Shown: positions 33,911 to 47,047 of the stretch, piece by piece
Layout: every line of letters starts with the position of its first letter
Numbering within the stretch: position 1 is the stretch's first letter
Assembly (NCBI RefSeq): GCF_024213375.1
Contig: NZ_JANAVJ010000025.1
Span: forward strand, 1-64,000
Length of the DNA stretch: 64,000 nucleotides
Reading direction: 5' to 3'
DNA from: Paenibacillus sp. MZ04-78.2
Lineage (GTDB): Bacteria; Bacillota; Bacilli; Paenibacillales; NBRC-103111
Made by a program: the position numbers and the translations under genes
The notes under the pieces: model-generated
Told to the model about the DNA's origin: nothing
Database searches by the model: none
Seen by the model: only the letters and a program-made list of their open reading frames with translations

Positions 33911-33968
33911 GTCGTGAACTTTTTACGAAAAAGCGACACCTCGACGCATTATGTCCGAAACTCCTACT

Positions 33969-33996
33969 TTGAGCTGTAAGCAATTAATGATATAAT
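33969..33996 (+). promoter_or_regulatory. Promoter of the TIM-barrel isomerase gene
   Basis: TTGAGC (33969-33974), 16-base spacer, TATAAT (33991-33996). It lies 57 bases before the start at 34054. Confidence 0.6.
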
Positions 33997-34053
33997 TTGG
34001 ATGAGCGTTATGTTGTACGCGCGTTCATTTTGATTATTTTCGGAGGTGTCCCC

Positions 34054-35022
34054 ATGAAATTAGGCGTTTTCACGGTATTATTCCAGCAACAGCCCTTCGA
34101 AGAAGCGCTTGACTACATTGCATCCAAAGGACTAGACGCTGTTGAAATCGGCACCGGCGGCTACCCGGGCAAAGCGCACTGCGACCCGGACGTGCTGCTC
34201 AGCGATAACGGCAAGCTGAAAGCATTCAAGCAAGCGATCGAATCCCGCGGACTGACGATCAGCGCACTCAGCTGCCACGGCAACCCGCTTCATCCGCAAA
34301 AAGCGCTCGCCCAAGCCGATCACGAAGCGCTGCTTAAAACGGTCGACCTTGCCCAGAAGCTCGAGGTGCCTGTCGTCAATGCATTCTCCGGCTGTCCGGG
34401 AGACTCCGACAATGCGAAATATCCGAACTGGCCGGTGGCTCCTTGGCCGCCTGATTTTCAAGAGATTCTCGACTGGCAGTGGGCCAACAAAGTCATTCCG
34501 TACTGGACGGAAACCGGCAAATACGCTTCCGACCGCGGCGTGAAATTCGGTCTTGAGCTGCACGGCGGCTTCTCCGTCCATACTCCGGCTACGCTGCTGC
34601 GTCTGCGCGAAGCGGCCGGCGACGCCATTGGCGCGAACCTGGACCCGAGCCATATGTGGTGGCAGGGCATCGATCCGGTGCAGGCGGTGAACATTCTTGG
34701 CCGCGCAGGCGCCATTCACCACTTCCATGCCAAAGATACGTCGATCGATCCGATCAACGTCAACCGTTACGGGGTGACGGATATGCAGTCCTACGCGAAC
34801 ATGCTGGACCGCGCCTGGCAGTTCCGTACTGTCGGCTACGGGCACGATCTCAAGACGTGGGCGGACATCATTAGCGCGCTTCGCTTAGTCGGTTACGACT
34901 ATGTCGTCAGCATCGAGCACGAAGACGGCTTGATGTCGGTGGACGAAGGCTTTACGAAAGCGGTGCAAAACCTGCAGCAAATCCTCATCAAAGAGCCGCT
35001 TGGCGAAATGTGGTGGGTGTAA
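34054..35022 (+). CDS. Sugar phosphate isomerase/epimerase-like TIM barrel protein
   Basis: A 322-residue xylose-isomerase-like TIM barrel. Metal-site candidates follow the usual order: E in V-E-I-G-T-G-G near 30, E in L-E-L-H-G-G near 169, D and H in N-L-D-P-S-H near 200, H in F-H-A-K-D, and E in S-I-E-H-E-D near 290. Relatives include inosose dehydratase (IolE), IolI and hydroxypyruvate isomerase; the sugar here is unknown and no sugar genes adjoin it. ATG 34054 follows CGGAGGTG; a longer frame beginning at 33997 overlaps the promoter and is not used. Single-gene unit with its own promoter and terminator. Confidence 0.88.
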   Translation: MKLGVFTVLFQQQPFEEALDYIASKGLDAVEIGTGGYPGKAHCDPDVLLSDNGKLKAFKQAIESRGLTISALSCHGNPLHPQKALAQADHEALLKTVDLAQKLEVPVVNAFSGCPGDSDNAKYPNWPVAPWPPDFQEILDWQWANKVIPYWTETGKYASDRGVKFGLELHGGFSVHTPATLLRLREAAGDAIGANLDPSHMWWQGIDPVQAVNILGRAGAIHHFHAKDTSIDPINVNRYGVTDMQSYANMLDRAWQFRTVGYGHDLKTWADIISALRLVGYDYVVSIEHEDGLMSVDEGFTKAVQNLQQILIKEPLGEMWWV

Positions 35023-35048
35023 AGCCTTTCAAAGTTATGAAAAACGAT

Positions 35049-35093
35049 GGAGTGCTCCCTCTACTCTGGGGAGCCGCTCCTTTTATATTTTTT
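35049..35093 (+). terminator. Terminator of the TIM-barrel gene
   Basis: GGAGTGCTCCC and GGGGAGCCGCTCC form an imperfect stem followed by TTTTATATTTTTT, 26 bases after the stop. Confidence 0.8.
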
Positions 35094-35187
35094 GGAGTCA
35101 TCCTCTTGAAACACCAATAGGACAGCGTCCTGAGACCTGTCCTTGTCCGTGCATGTATGATCTTATTCGCGTCTCTGCAGCAGCAGC

Positions 35188-35403
35188 TTACAGCTTGCCC
35201 ATCCAGCCCATAACCATAACTGAGCTCAAGGTTACGAATACGGCCAAACTAACCAGACCGAAGCCAATGGCGAACGGATTTTTCTTTTTAGCGCCGAGCA
35301 ACCGGAAAAGGCCGATCGCAATAACTACCGTGAACAAGACCACGAAGATATCGAAACCGGAAAAGGTGCTCGTGGCTTTTGCCGCTTCTTCAGCCAAAAA
35401 CAT
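35188..35403 (-). CDS. Small two-helix membrane protein (possibly DUF2759-like)
   Basis: The 71-residue protein has two membrane helices (about 16-36 and 44-66) joined by L-L-G-A-K-K-K-N-P-F-A-I-G-F. The pattern resembles the DUF2759 family (Bacillus YqgW), but this is a guess. ATG 35403 follows AAGGAGG, a strong ribosome site. Stands alone on the minus strand. Confidence 0.6.
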   Translation of the reverse strand: MFLAEEAAKATSTFSGFDIFVVLFTVVIAIGLFRLLGAKKKNPFAIGFGLVSLAVFVTLSSVMVMGWMGKL

Positions 35404-35584
35404 GGAGGGACCTCCTTCAATATGCGAAGATACTTAATTTCTATCTTATCTTGACTAGCTTGGAAGTGCAAGCGATTTATCCAAGTGTAACAAGTTTGTC
35501 AACATTTGCACTTGAAAGCGGCAGGGCTTAACCCCTTCGCCATTGCCCCCTTTGTAAAGCACTTCACTCGAGACGTGAAAAGGC

Positions 35585-35785
35585 TTAATTGGCAGCCTTT
35601 TCATCTGAAACTCGATTCCCCTCGTTTATAATCAATCGTCGACCGCGCTGGTCAATCAGGTGAACGACATCTTCCAGATGAACCGCGATTTCTCGATTCT
35701 TCCGCGCAAATATAAAATGTCCATTTCTTCTGCTATTTATAACTCCGACCAGCGGAAATTCGGTCCTGACCGCCTCGTAACACAT
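35585..35785 (-). CDS. Doubtful small protein, 66 residues
   Basis: The frame continues from 35863, but its first part lies in the uvrA terminator, so if real the start is ATG 35785 (AAGG 6 bases before). The protein has a plausible folded core (R-E-I-A-V-H-L-E-D-V-V-H-L-I-D). The stop codon lies within a perfect inverted repeat (GAAAAGGCT 35577-35585 / AGCCTTTTC 35594-35602) that ends in T4 on the minus strand and may be its terminator. No family recognised; may be non-coding. Confidence 0.3.
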   Translation of the reverse strand: MCYEAVRTEFPLVGVINSRRNGHFIFARKNREIAVHLEDVVHLIDQRGRRLIINEGNRVSDEKAAN

Positions 35786-35795
35786 ACAATGCCTT

Positions 35796-35847
35796 ATAAA
35801 AAACGCCGCACTCAAGCGAGTTTCCGGCTTGGAGCAGCGTTTTTTTC
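35796..35847. terminator. Terminator after uvrA
   Basis: Arms AAACGCCGC / GCAGCGTTT (one mismatch) with an inner stem around CAAGCGAG. T6 follows on the minus strand and T7 on the plus strand. It lies just past the uvrA stop at 35869. Confidence 0.82.
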
Positions 35848-35868
35848 TATCCCTATGGGTCATCGATG

Positions 35869-38751
<2,883 letters not shown>

Positions 38752-38771
38752 GTTTCGAAAGCCTCCCTTGA

Positions 38772-40778
<2,007 letters not shown>

Positions 40779-40899
40779 CTGATCACCCGTTCATTAAAAA
40801 GACTTTGTTTTCCTTCTAAACTTTTATCTGCCATATTCCGATAAATAACTAAGCGTCGGTTGACGCGCATTCGACTCCGTTCGACGATTTCCTGAGATA

Positions 40900-40913
40900 G
40901 GAATATTTGTTCC
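40900..40913 (-). promoter_or_regulatory. LexA (DinR)-like SOS box of uvrBA
   Basis: The minus strand reads GGAACAAATATTCC, matching 12 of 14 positions of the Bacillus SOS box CGAAC-RNRY-GTTYC. It sits 6-19 bases downstream of the uvrB -10 hexamer, across the likely transcription start, as expected for LexA repression. Confidence 0.65.
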
Positions 40914-40918
40914 CGTAC

Positions 40919-40947
40919 ATTATACCTTTTTTCTCTTACTGTTGCAA
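40919..40947 (-). promoter_or_regulatory. Sigma-A promoter of uvrB-uvrA
   Basis: On the minus strand, TTGCAA (40942-40947), 17 bases, TATAAT (40919-40924). A strong core promoter about 140 bases before uvrB; the LexA-like box lies just downstream. Confidence 0.78.
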
Positions 40948-41053
40948 TCGAGTCTCATTTCCTATTTTTCCAAGGACGCCGCTTGCGTAAAACAAAAATA
41001 AAAGAAAAAGGATGCAGCACAACATAAATTAGAAATCTAGGGGTGGAACGATA

Positions 41054-41845
41054 GTGGACTTGATTACAGTAATAGGTATTATCGTAGGCCTTGGAGGTCT
41101 GGTAGGCGGCTATCTGATGGACGGCGGTCACCTTTCCGCACTGGTGGTTCCCAGCGCCATGCTCATTATTTTCGGCGGGACAATCGGAGCGGTCATGATC
41201 AGCTTCCCGATGTCCCAGCTTAAGCAGATCGGCAAAGCGTTAGGAATGGCTTTCAAGGAACCGAAGCGCGACCGAGACGCAATTATCGAAGAGCTGGTCG
41301 ACATGGCTACGATCGCCAGGCGGGAAGGCGTGCTTGCCTTGGAGCAGCGCGCGCAAGAGCATAGCAACCCGTTCCTGCGGGACGGCCTCATGATGGTTGT
41401 CGACGGAACCGATCCGGAGCTGACCCGGCAAATTCTGGAGCTGGAGATGGATGCCATTGAGCACCATCACGAAGGCTACGCCAAAATGTTCGATGCCGCC
41501 GGGGCCTATGCCCCGACTATGGGGATCATCGGTACCGTTATGGGTCTGATCCACGTGCTGGGCAACCTGTCCGATCCGGGAAGTCTGGGGCCGGCCATTG
41601 CCGTTGCGTTTACTGCAACGCTGTACGGCGTATCGTCCGCGAACGTTCTTTACCTGCCGATCGCAAACAAAATCAAAATCCGCAGCAAAGAGCAAATTTC
41701 CGAAATGGAATTGATGCTAGAAGGCATCCTCGCGCTTCAAGCCGGGGAAAACCCGCAGCTCATCAAAAAGAAACTGAACTCGTTCCTCCATCAGGAACAT
41801 AAAAAAGTCGAAGGCGCAGGTGAGGCCGGTGGCGCGGAAGAATAA
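41054..41845 (+). CDS. motA: Flagellar motor stator protein MotA
   Basis: The 263-residue stator has four membrane helices (about 3-20, 30-50, 148-168, 178-200) and a large cytoplasmic loop with the rotor-contact charges (R-R-E-G-V-L-A-L-E near 90). The proline region A-Y-A-P-T-M-G-I-I-G-T-V begins the third helix. With MotB it forms a proton channel that turns the flagellum. GTG 41054 follows GGGGTGG. Divergent from uvrB; it overlaps motB by 26 bases. I call MotA, not the sodium type MotP, from overall pattern. Confidence 0.92.
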   Translation: MDLITVIGIIVGLGGLVGGYLMDGGHLSALVVPSAMLIIFGGTIGAVMISFPMSQLKQIGKALGMAFKEPKRDRDAIIEELVDMATIARREGVLALEQRAQEHSNPFLRDGLMMVVDGTDPELTRQILELEMDAIEHHHEGYAKMFDAAGAYAPTMGIIGTVMGLIHVLGNLSDPGSLGPAIAVAFTATLYGVSSANVLYLPIANKIKIRSKEQISEMELMLEGILALQAGENPQLIKKKLNSFLHQEHKKVEGAGEAGGAEE

Positions 41846-42623
41846 AAAACAGGAAGCCCCCGAAAACCATGAGCGATGGATGGTAACCTATGCGGACCTG
41901 ATTACGCTGCTGCTCATCTTTTTTGTCATCATGTATGCGATGAGCAAGGTGGACGTGCAAAAATATGAGGTGCTGGCTCAAGCGCTGAAATTTGAATTCA
42001 TGAAGGCCGATACGATTATGCCGATGGGCATGGGCATCTCCGGCTCCGCCAACCCGGCGAAGGGCGGAGATGACAGCACGAAAACCGAGCAGCAGCTCAA
42101 GGAAATGAAAGAAAGGGAAGAGCGGGAGAAAAAGGAACGCCAGCTCGAAGATCTGCTTCAAAAAGTGCAGGTTTATGTCGAAGAAAACAATTTGCAATCC
42201 CAAGTGTCTGCAGCCAATACGCCGCGAGGAGTAGCCGTCACGCTGAACGATCTGTTCCTGTTCGATCTCGGCAAAGCGGATCTGAAGCCGCCCGCAGTTC
42301 CGGTCTTAAGCAAGCTGGCAAGCTTGTTCCCGACGCTCGATGCGACGGTCAGCATCGAAGGGCATACGGATGATCTGCCGCTCGCAACAGGCTCATTCTA
42401 CAAAGACAACTGGGGGTTGTCTCAGGCCCGTTCGCTTTCGGTGCTGCGGTATTTCCTCTACGAAACACAGCTGGACCCGAAAAAGTTCGTTTCGACTTCC
42501 TACGCGGATACGATGCCCGTGGCGGAAAACAACAGCGCAGAGAACCGCGCCAAAAACCGCCGTGTCGAAATTGTCGTGCTGCGGGAGAAGCCCGCGTCCG
42601 CTCTTCAACCGTCCGGCAATTAA
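41820..42623 (+). CDS. motB: Flagellar motor stator protein MotB
   Basis: The 267-residue protein has one N-terminal helix with the proton-carrying D26 in M-V-T-Y-A-D-L-I-T-L-L, a flexible charged linker (K-E-M-K-E-R-E-E-R-E-K-K-E-R) and a C-terminal OmpA-like peptidoglycan-binding domain (S-I-E-G-H-T-D-D-L-P; N-R-R-V-E-I). It anchors the stator to the wall. GTG 41820 lies inside the end of motA; GTG 41829 is an alternative. Followed by a strong terminator. Confidence 0.94.
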   Translation: MRPVARKNKKQEAPENHERWMVTYADLITLLLIFFVIMYAMSKVDVQKYEVLAQALKFEFMKADTIMPMGMGISGSANPAKGGDDSTKTEQQLKEMKEREEREKKERQLEDLLQKVQVYVEENNLQSQVSAANTPRGVAVTLNDLFLFDLGKADLKPPAVPVLSKLASLFPTLDATVSIEGHTDDLPLATGSFYKDNWGLSQARSLSVLRYFLYETQLDPKKFVSTSYADTMPVAENNSAENRAKNRRVEIVVLREKPASALQPSGN

Positions 42624-42667
42624 AGCCCGTTCATAGCTTATTTACCGCACTTTACGCTTATTTGAAA

Positions 42668-42715
42668 CAGGCCGCTTGGCGTGATCTTGTCTCTCACGCC
42701 AGCGGCTTGTTTTTT
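42668..42715 (+). terminator. Terminator of motAB
   Basis: CAGGCCGCTTGGCGTGA pairs with TCACGCCAGCGGCTTG (one bulge) and is followed by T6. It may also stop the convergent minJ-like gene, whose stop codon is at 42720. Confidence 0.9.
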
Positions 42716-42719
42716 GTGT

Positions 42720-44012
42720 TTATACCGATTTGGAGCCCGAACGATTGCTCAGCAGTCCGACCGGCTTGCGGCTGAAGTACGCCCAGATCGGCCGCTGCCT
42801 TACCTCTGCGTAGTGAAGCGCCTCTTGATCGGGCGCAAGCACGATGCCAAGCTGATGGTGCTCTCCCAAAAAGATCCCGCGCTTCAAAAATTTGCTTTCG
42901 CCCGCCAAATTCAAAATTTCCAGCTTGCAAAACGCCGAGTTCTGCTGCATTGCCTGATGAAGCTCCTGCTTCGTCCGGACCGGGATGCCGTTGACTTTGT
43001 GAACGATCTCGCCGACGGCAAGACCAAGCTCGTCCGCCGGACTGCCGGGCAGAATGCCGAGAATTTTCAGCCCGCGACTCCCGTGTACATATAATGGACT
43101 GCGCCTCGCTTCATCCCACCGGCTATAGGCGATCATCGCTTCGTGCATCAGGATGCACAGTACGGACGCCACTGCAATGAACGGCGACCACCAAGCGGCG
43201 ACGGCTGCAAACAACAGCAGGGCGGCGGCATAGAGCAGCAGCAGGCTCGAGCTGAGCTTCACTTTCTCTTGAGGCAGCCGCGACATCGTCATCTCGGTAA
43301 AGCCGATCATCGCAGGAAAGCCGACGATCGTCCAGCCGTGCTGCCACAAATCGCCGCCAAGCAGCGGCGTCCAAGGCAGCGCCGTTCCCCCGGTCATCGG
43401 GACCAGAAGAAACAACGTCATCGGCCAGTAGCCTTGCAGCAGATATCCGCCGACAATTTTGCCCCGCTTGCTCTCGTAAAACATCGGCGTGCCGAGCCGC
43501 GTGCCTTGAAAGCGTACGAACAGCGCTTCCGCCAGATGTAAAACCGCCACAAGCGCCAGCATCGACGGCATATTTAACGACAGCAGCGGTCCCGTCACCC
43601 AAGCCCAGGAAGCCGCAGCCTCCCCGTCATATAAGGCAGGAAAAGCCCTCAAGACCACTTGCACCAAACCGATGACACCTACGGCATAAGCCCAGCACAA
43701 AAAGCGCATCCGCGCGAAAATAAGCAGCAGAGAAACGAGCCACAGCAGAACAACCGCCTCCGGTTGAACGGACGCCCCGATTCCCGCCATCAGGACGGAA
43801 GCGGCAAGCCCGCCCACCCAGCCCCACAGCACCGTACGCCACGTTTCCGACAGCAGCGAATGCAGCTTAGTCGCGAACAGCTTCCGTTCGAACGCAATCT
43901 GCCGGCGGTACTGCAGCACGATGAATAGAATGCCTACATAGTAAAAAGGATGCGTCAACAGCTGCAACAGCGCCCGGAGTCCCCGGTACGCCAGTTCCAA
44001 ACCAAAGTCCAT
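42720..44012 (-). CDS. MinJ-like polytopic membrane protein with C-terminal PDZ domain
   Basis: The 430-residue protein has about eight membrane helices (near 8-30, 55-75, 78-100, 105-128, 140-160, 190-215, 260-300) and a C-terminal PDZ domain (about 325-400, with G-L-K-I-L-G-I-L-P-G-S-P-A-D-E-L-G-L). In Bacillus, MinJ bridges DivIVA and MinD to place the division site. The gene neighbours ctpB and ftsX-ftsE as in B. subtilis, which supports the MinJ assignment. ATG 44012 follows AAAGGAG at about 7 bases; the longer frame up to 44096 lacks this. A second reading is simply 'PDZ membrane protein'. Confidence 0.8.
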   Translation of the reverse strand: MDFGLELAYRGLRALLQLLTHPFYYVGILFIVLQYRRQIAFERKLFATKLHSLLSETWRTVLWGWVGGLAASVLMAGIGASVQPEAVVLLWLVSLLLIFARMRFLCWAYAVGVIGLVQVVLRAFPALYDGEAAASWAWVTGPLLSLNMPSMLALVAVLHLAEALFVRFQGTRLGTPMFYESKRGKIVGGYLLQGYWPMTLFLLVPMTGGTALPWTPLLGGDLWQHGWTIVGFPAMIGFTEMTMSRLPQEKVKLSSSLLLLYAAALLLFAAVAAWWSPFIAVASVLCILMHEAMIAYSRWDEARRSPLYVHGSRGLKILGILPGSPADELGLAVGEIVHKVNGIPVRTKQELHQAMQQNSAFCKLEILNLAGESKFLKRGIFLGEHHQLGIVLAPDQEALHYAEVRQRPIWAYFSRKPVGLLSNRSGSKSV

Positions 44013-44116
44013 GGCCGGCTCCTTTGAGAAGTCCGAAAACAAAGGCGAACACTTCGTTTCTACAGAACGCTTTTGGCTGCTCCGCTCGTTATTCACCAGA
44101 CTTCAATATTTATAAG

Positions 44117-44171
44117 TAAAAAAGAAAACCTCTACCGAGGCCGTTAAGTCGGGCGGCCCCGATAGAGGTTG
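44117..44171 (-). terminator. Terminator of ctpB
   Basis: On the minus strand, AACCTCTATCGGGGCCG pairs with CGGCCTCGGTAGAGGTT (G-T pairs), followed by TTCTTTTTT. It lies 65 bases after the ctpB stop. Confidence 0.9.
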
Positions 44172-44235
44172 TTATTTCGACGCGGATGCTTCATTTTCCT
44201 GCCGAAGCCCGAATTTCCCTAAATGTCGGAAGCCG

Positions 44236-45687
44236 TTACTTCTTAACGGCACCTTGCATGTCCTCGACAGCCGCCTTAAGCTGCATGTCGTTCTTCGGAT
44301 CGCGGATGGCTGCCAGGATTGCCTTCTCCAGCTTGTTCGCCGTCTCGGTATCGACCTCGCCGGTGATCGGCAGGCCGTTCAGCCGCTGGAACGCTTTAAC
44401 GGCCAGCGCCGTTTTCTCGCTGAAGTAGCCATCCTGCCGGTCCGGACCGAGTCCCAAGCCCTGCAGCATGATCTGCAGATTTTTGACGTCCTCGTTGTTC
44501 GTATCCGGCTTAAGCGTTGCTTTTTTGCTCAGGGGCGCCACTTTGAAGTAAGCCGGTTGCCCTACGGGCATCGTCGGCGCGATGCCTTTCTTATGAACCC
44601 ATGTGCCGTTCGGCGTAAGCCACTTGTAAACGGTCATCTTGATGCTGCTGCCGTCGCCCATCTCTTTCTCGAACGCCACCTGAACTGTTCCTTTGCCGAA
44701 CGTGTTCTCTCCGATGAGCTGGCTGCCAGCGGAGTCGTGCAGCGCGCCGGCCAGTATCTCCGATGCGCTCGCGCTGCCCTTGTTAATGAGCACCGACACA
44801 GGGTAAGGCTTGCCGGTTCCCTGCGACGCCGTCTCCTCGCGCTTGCCTTTACGATCCTCGATCTGAACGATTCCCTTGCCTTTCGGTATGAACGGCTCGA
44901 CAATCTCCACGACGGCGGTAAGCAGACCGCCCGGATCGTTGCGCACGTCGATGATGAGTCCCTTCATCCCTTTGTCCTCCAACGCTTTCAGCTCTTCCTT
45001 GAACCGCTTGGAGGTGTTGCCGGCGAACTGCCGGATTTCGATCTTGCCGATCTGTCCGGGCAGCATCTCGCTGTATACGGTCTCGACATCGATGTCATCG
45101 CGGACGATAATCATCTGGATCGGCTCCGGCGTACCGGCCCGCAGCACTTCGATCTTCGCTTGCGTTCCTTTGGGGCCGCGGATCTTCATAATCGCTTGGT
45201 TGATCGACAGCCCTTCCAGCTTGTCTCCGTTAATCGAGACGATGATGTCGTGCGCGTGAAGTCCGGCCTTCTCTGCCGGCGACCCTTTGATCGGAGCGAC
45301 GATGGTCACTTTGCCGTCTTCGGAGGTCACCTCCGCGCCAATGCCTTGGAACGACGAAGAAATGTTCTCGTCGAACTGCCGCGCCTCCTTCTGATCCATG
45401 TACACCGTAAACGGATCGTCTAGTGTGGACAGCATTCCGTTGATCGCGCCGTTCACGATCTTGTCGTGATCGACATCGTTCAAAAATTTGCCTTCGATCA
45501 ATTGGTACGTCGTTGCCAATTTCTTGTAGTCCTTGCCGGTCAGCCCCGATTTCACGTCCGTTGATGCCGAGCCTTCCAAGCCGACGGCGGCGAAAATCGA
45601 CGGATGTACGATCGTCAACGTCATAATGCTGCTTGCAAACATGGACAACAGGACAAACGCCAATACGGTACGTCCTTTAAATGTCAT
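44236..45687 (-). CDS. ctpB: Carboxy-terminal processing protease CtpB (S41 family)
   Basis: The 483-residue exported serine protease has an N-terminal membrane helix/signal (about 8-30), a PDZ domain (about 105-185, I-K-G-S-P-A-E-K-A-G-L), and the S41 protease core (about 190-385). Catalytic Ser is in K-G-S-A-S-A-S-E and Lys in F-G-K-G-T-V-Q. A C-terminal peptidoglycan-binding domain (about 400-470, V-K-N-L-Q-I-M-L-Q-G-L-G-L) is common in Bacillales CtpA/CtpB. In Bacillus, CtpB cleaves SpoIVFA to time sigma-K in sporulation. I prefer ATG 45687; GTG 45699 (4 residues longer) is possible. Lies between the minJ-like and M23 peptidase genes. Confidence 0.92.
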   Translation of the reverse strand: MTFKGRTVLAFVLLSMFASSIMTLTIVHPSIFAAVGLEGSASTDVKSGLTGKDYKKLATTYQLIEGKFLNDVDHDKIVNGAINGMLSTLDDPFTVYMDQKEARQFDENISSSFQGIGAEVTSEDGKVTIVAPIKGSPAEKAGLHAHDIIVSINGDKLEGLSINQAIMKIRGPKGTQAKIEVLRAGTPEPIQMIIVRDDIDVETVYSEMLPGQIGKIEIRQFAGNTSKRFKEELKALEDKGMKGLIIDVRNDPGGLLTAVVEIVEPFIPKGKGIVQIEDRKGKREETASQGTGKPYPVSVLINKGSASASEILAGALHDSAGSQLIGENTFGKGTVQVAFEKEMGDGSSIKMTVYKWLTPNGTWVHKKGIAPTMPVGQPAYFKVAPLSKKATLKPDTNNEDVKNLQIMLQGLGLGPDRQDGYFSEKTALAVKAFQRLNGLPITGEVDTETANKLEKAILAAIRDPKNDMQLKAAVEDMQGAVKK

Positions 45688-45779
45688 TTCTGGTCCCACA
45701 CCGCCTTTGCTGTTCCCGCTACTTGACTAACTTGTCTTTCTAGTTTATGACAAGCCAAGAAAAAATATGAACAGCAGCC

Positions 45780-47006
45780 TTATCTCAAATACGGCTTCGG
45801 ATCAACCGCAACTCCGTCGATGCGGACTTCAAAATGCAGATGGTTTCCGGTCGAACGGCCGGTCGAACCGACTTCTGCAATCTTTTGACCGCGCTTGACG
45901 GTGTCCCCTTTCTCTACGACGATGCCGTCGTTGCGAATATGCCCGTACAGCGTCCACACGCCTTTGCCGTGATCGATAACCACGCAGTTGCCGTACCCGC
46001 TCCACCAGGACGCGACGATGACCACGCCGTCCTCCGCCGCAAAAATGTCCGTTCCGTTCGGGGAAGGCAGATCAAGTCCGGTGTGCCCTGCTTTCCGTCC
46101 GGTAATCGGGTCGGTCCGGGTGCCGAAGTCTGAAGACATCTGCACAACGCGCGGCAGTGGATAACCGAACTTGCCGCCACCATAAGTATATGCAGGCGCA
46201 GCGGGAGCAGCCTTGCTCTTCTTGGCGTTCTCCACCGCTTTGGCTTGCCGAAGATCGCGCTGTTTATCCGCTTCCTGCTTCGCCACTTGAACGAGCTGCT
46301 GCTGCACTTCTTCGCTGATATCTTCCAATTCCTTTTCCTTTTGCGAAAGGCTTGCGATTTTAACTTCTTTTTCTTTTTCTTTCACAACAAGATTGGCTTT
46401 GATGGCCGCCGCCTGGGCATATAGATTTTTGACCTCCGCCAGTTGCTTTTCAATCACCACGCGCTTATCGGCAATCACGGCCTTGTCCCGCTTGTTCGCT
46501 TCCAAAATCTCTTTATCCTGCCCGACAATCGACTTGAGCGCCTGCAGCCTGTCCAGAAAATCACTGAAGCTCGTGGAGCTGAGCAGCACGTCGGTGTAGG
46601 ACACGACGCCGTTCATATACATCAGACGCAGCCTGGATCTAAGCATCTGGTCGCGGGAGACAATCCTCGCTTCCGCTTCCTCCAGCTGCTGAGCGTTCTC
46701 CTTCAGAGAGGTCGTGACGCTCGACACTTGTTCGTTTAGCACGTTGAGCTTCTTGTTCGTCGCGTCGATTTGGCCGAGGATGGCGGTAATATCGTTCGCC
46801 GTCTGCTGCTTTTCCTGCTGTACCTGATTGATTTGCTGTTCCGTCACGTTCACTTTGTGCTGCGTTGCTGATTTCATTTTTTTAAGCTCATTGATTTCCT
46901 TCTGAATCCGCTGCGACTCCGACAGCGCAAAGCCGTATTGCGGAGCAATGAGCGTTCCTACCAAACCGGCCGTGACAACAAGAGGCACCCAAGACTTCTT
47001 CAACAT
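45780..47006 (-). CDS. EnvC-like murein hydrolase (M23/LytM) with coiled coil
   Basis: The 408-residue exported protein has a signal peptide (about 1-28, cleaved near G-F-A-L-S), a long coiled coil (30-265) and a C-terminal LytM/M23 domain (about 285-408). The zinc motifs are complete (H-T-G-L-D and H-L-H-F-E, plus G-H-I-R), so unlike E. coli EnvC it may be an active endopeptidase. In this position (after ftsE-ftsX) it is the likely partner of the FtsEX complex, which opens such hydrolases by ATP-driven movement. The start ATG follows GGAGG; it is 41 bases from ftsX. CwlO of Bacillus does a similar job. Confidence 0.92.
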   Translation of the reverse strand: MLKKSWVPLVVTAGLVGTLIAPQYGFALSESQRIQKEINELKKMKSATQHKVNVTEQQINQVQQEKQQTANDITAILGQIDATNKKLNVLNEQVSSVTTSLKENAQQLEEAEARIVSRDQMLRSRLRLMYMNGVVSYTDVLLSSTSFSDFLDRLQALKSIVGQDKEILEANKRDKAVIADKRVVIEKQLAEVKNLYAQAAAIKANLVVKEKEKEVKIASLSQKEKELEDISEEVQQQLVQVAKQEADKQRDLRQAKAVENAKKSKAAPAAPAYTYGGGKFGYPLPRVVQMSSDFGTRTDPITGRKAGHTGLDLPSPNGTDIFAAEDGVVIVASWWSGYGNCVVIDHGKGVWTLYGHIRNDGIVVEKGDTVKRGQKIAEVGSTGRSTGNHLHFEVRIDGVAVDPKPYLR

Positions 47007-47047
47007 CCGTTCCTCCTCCGACTATCCTCCGAGATTGTTCGATGTTA

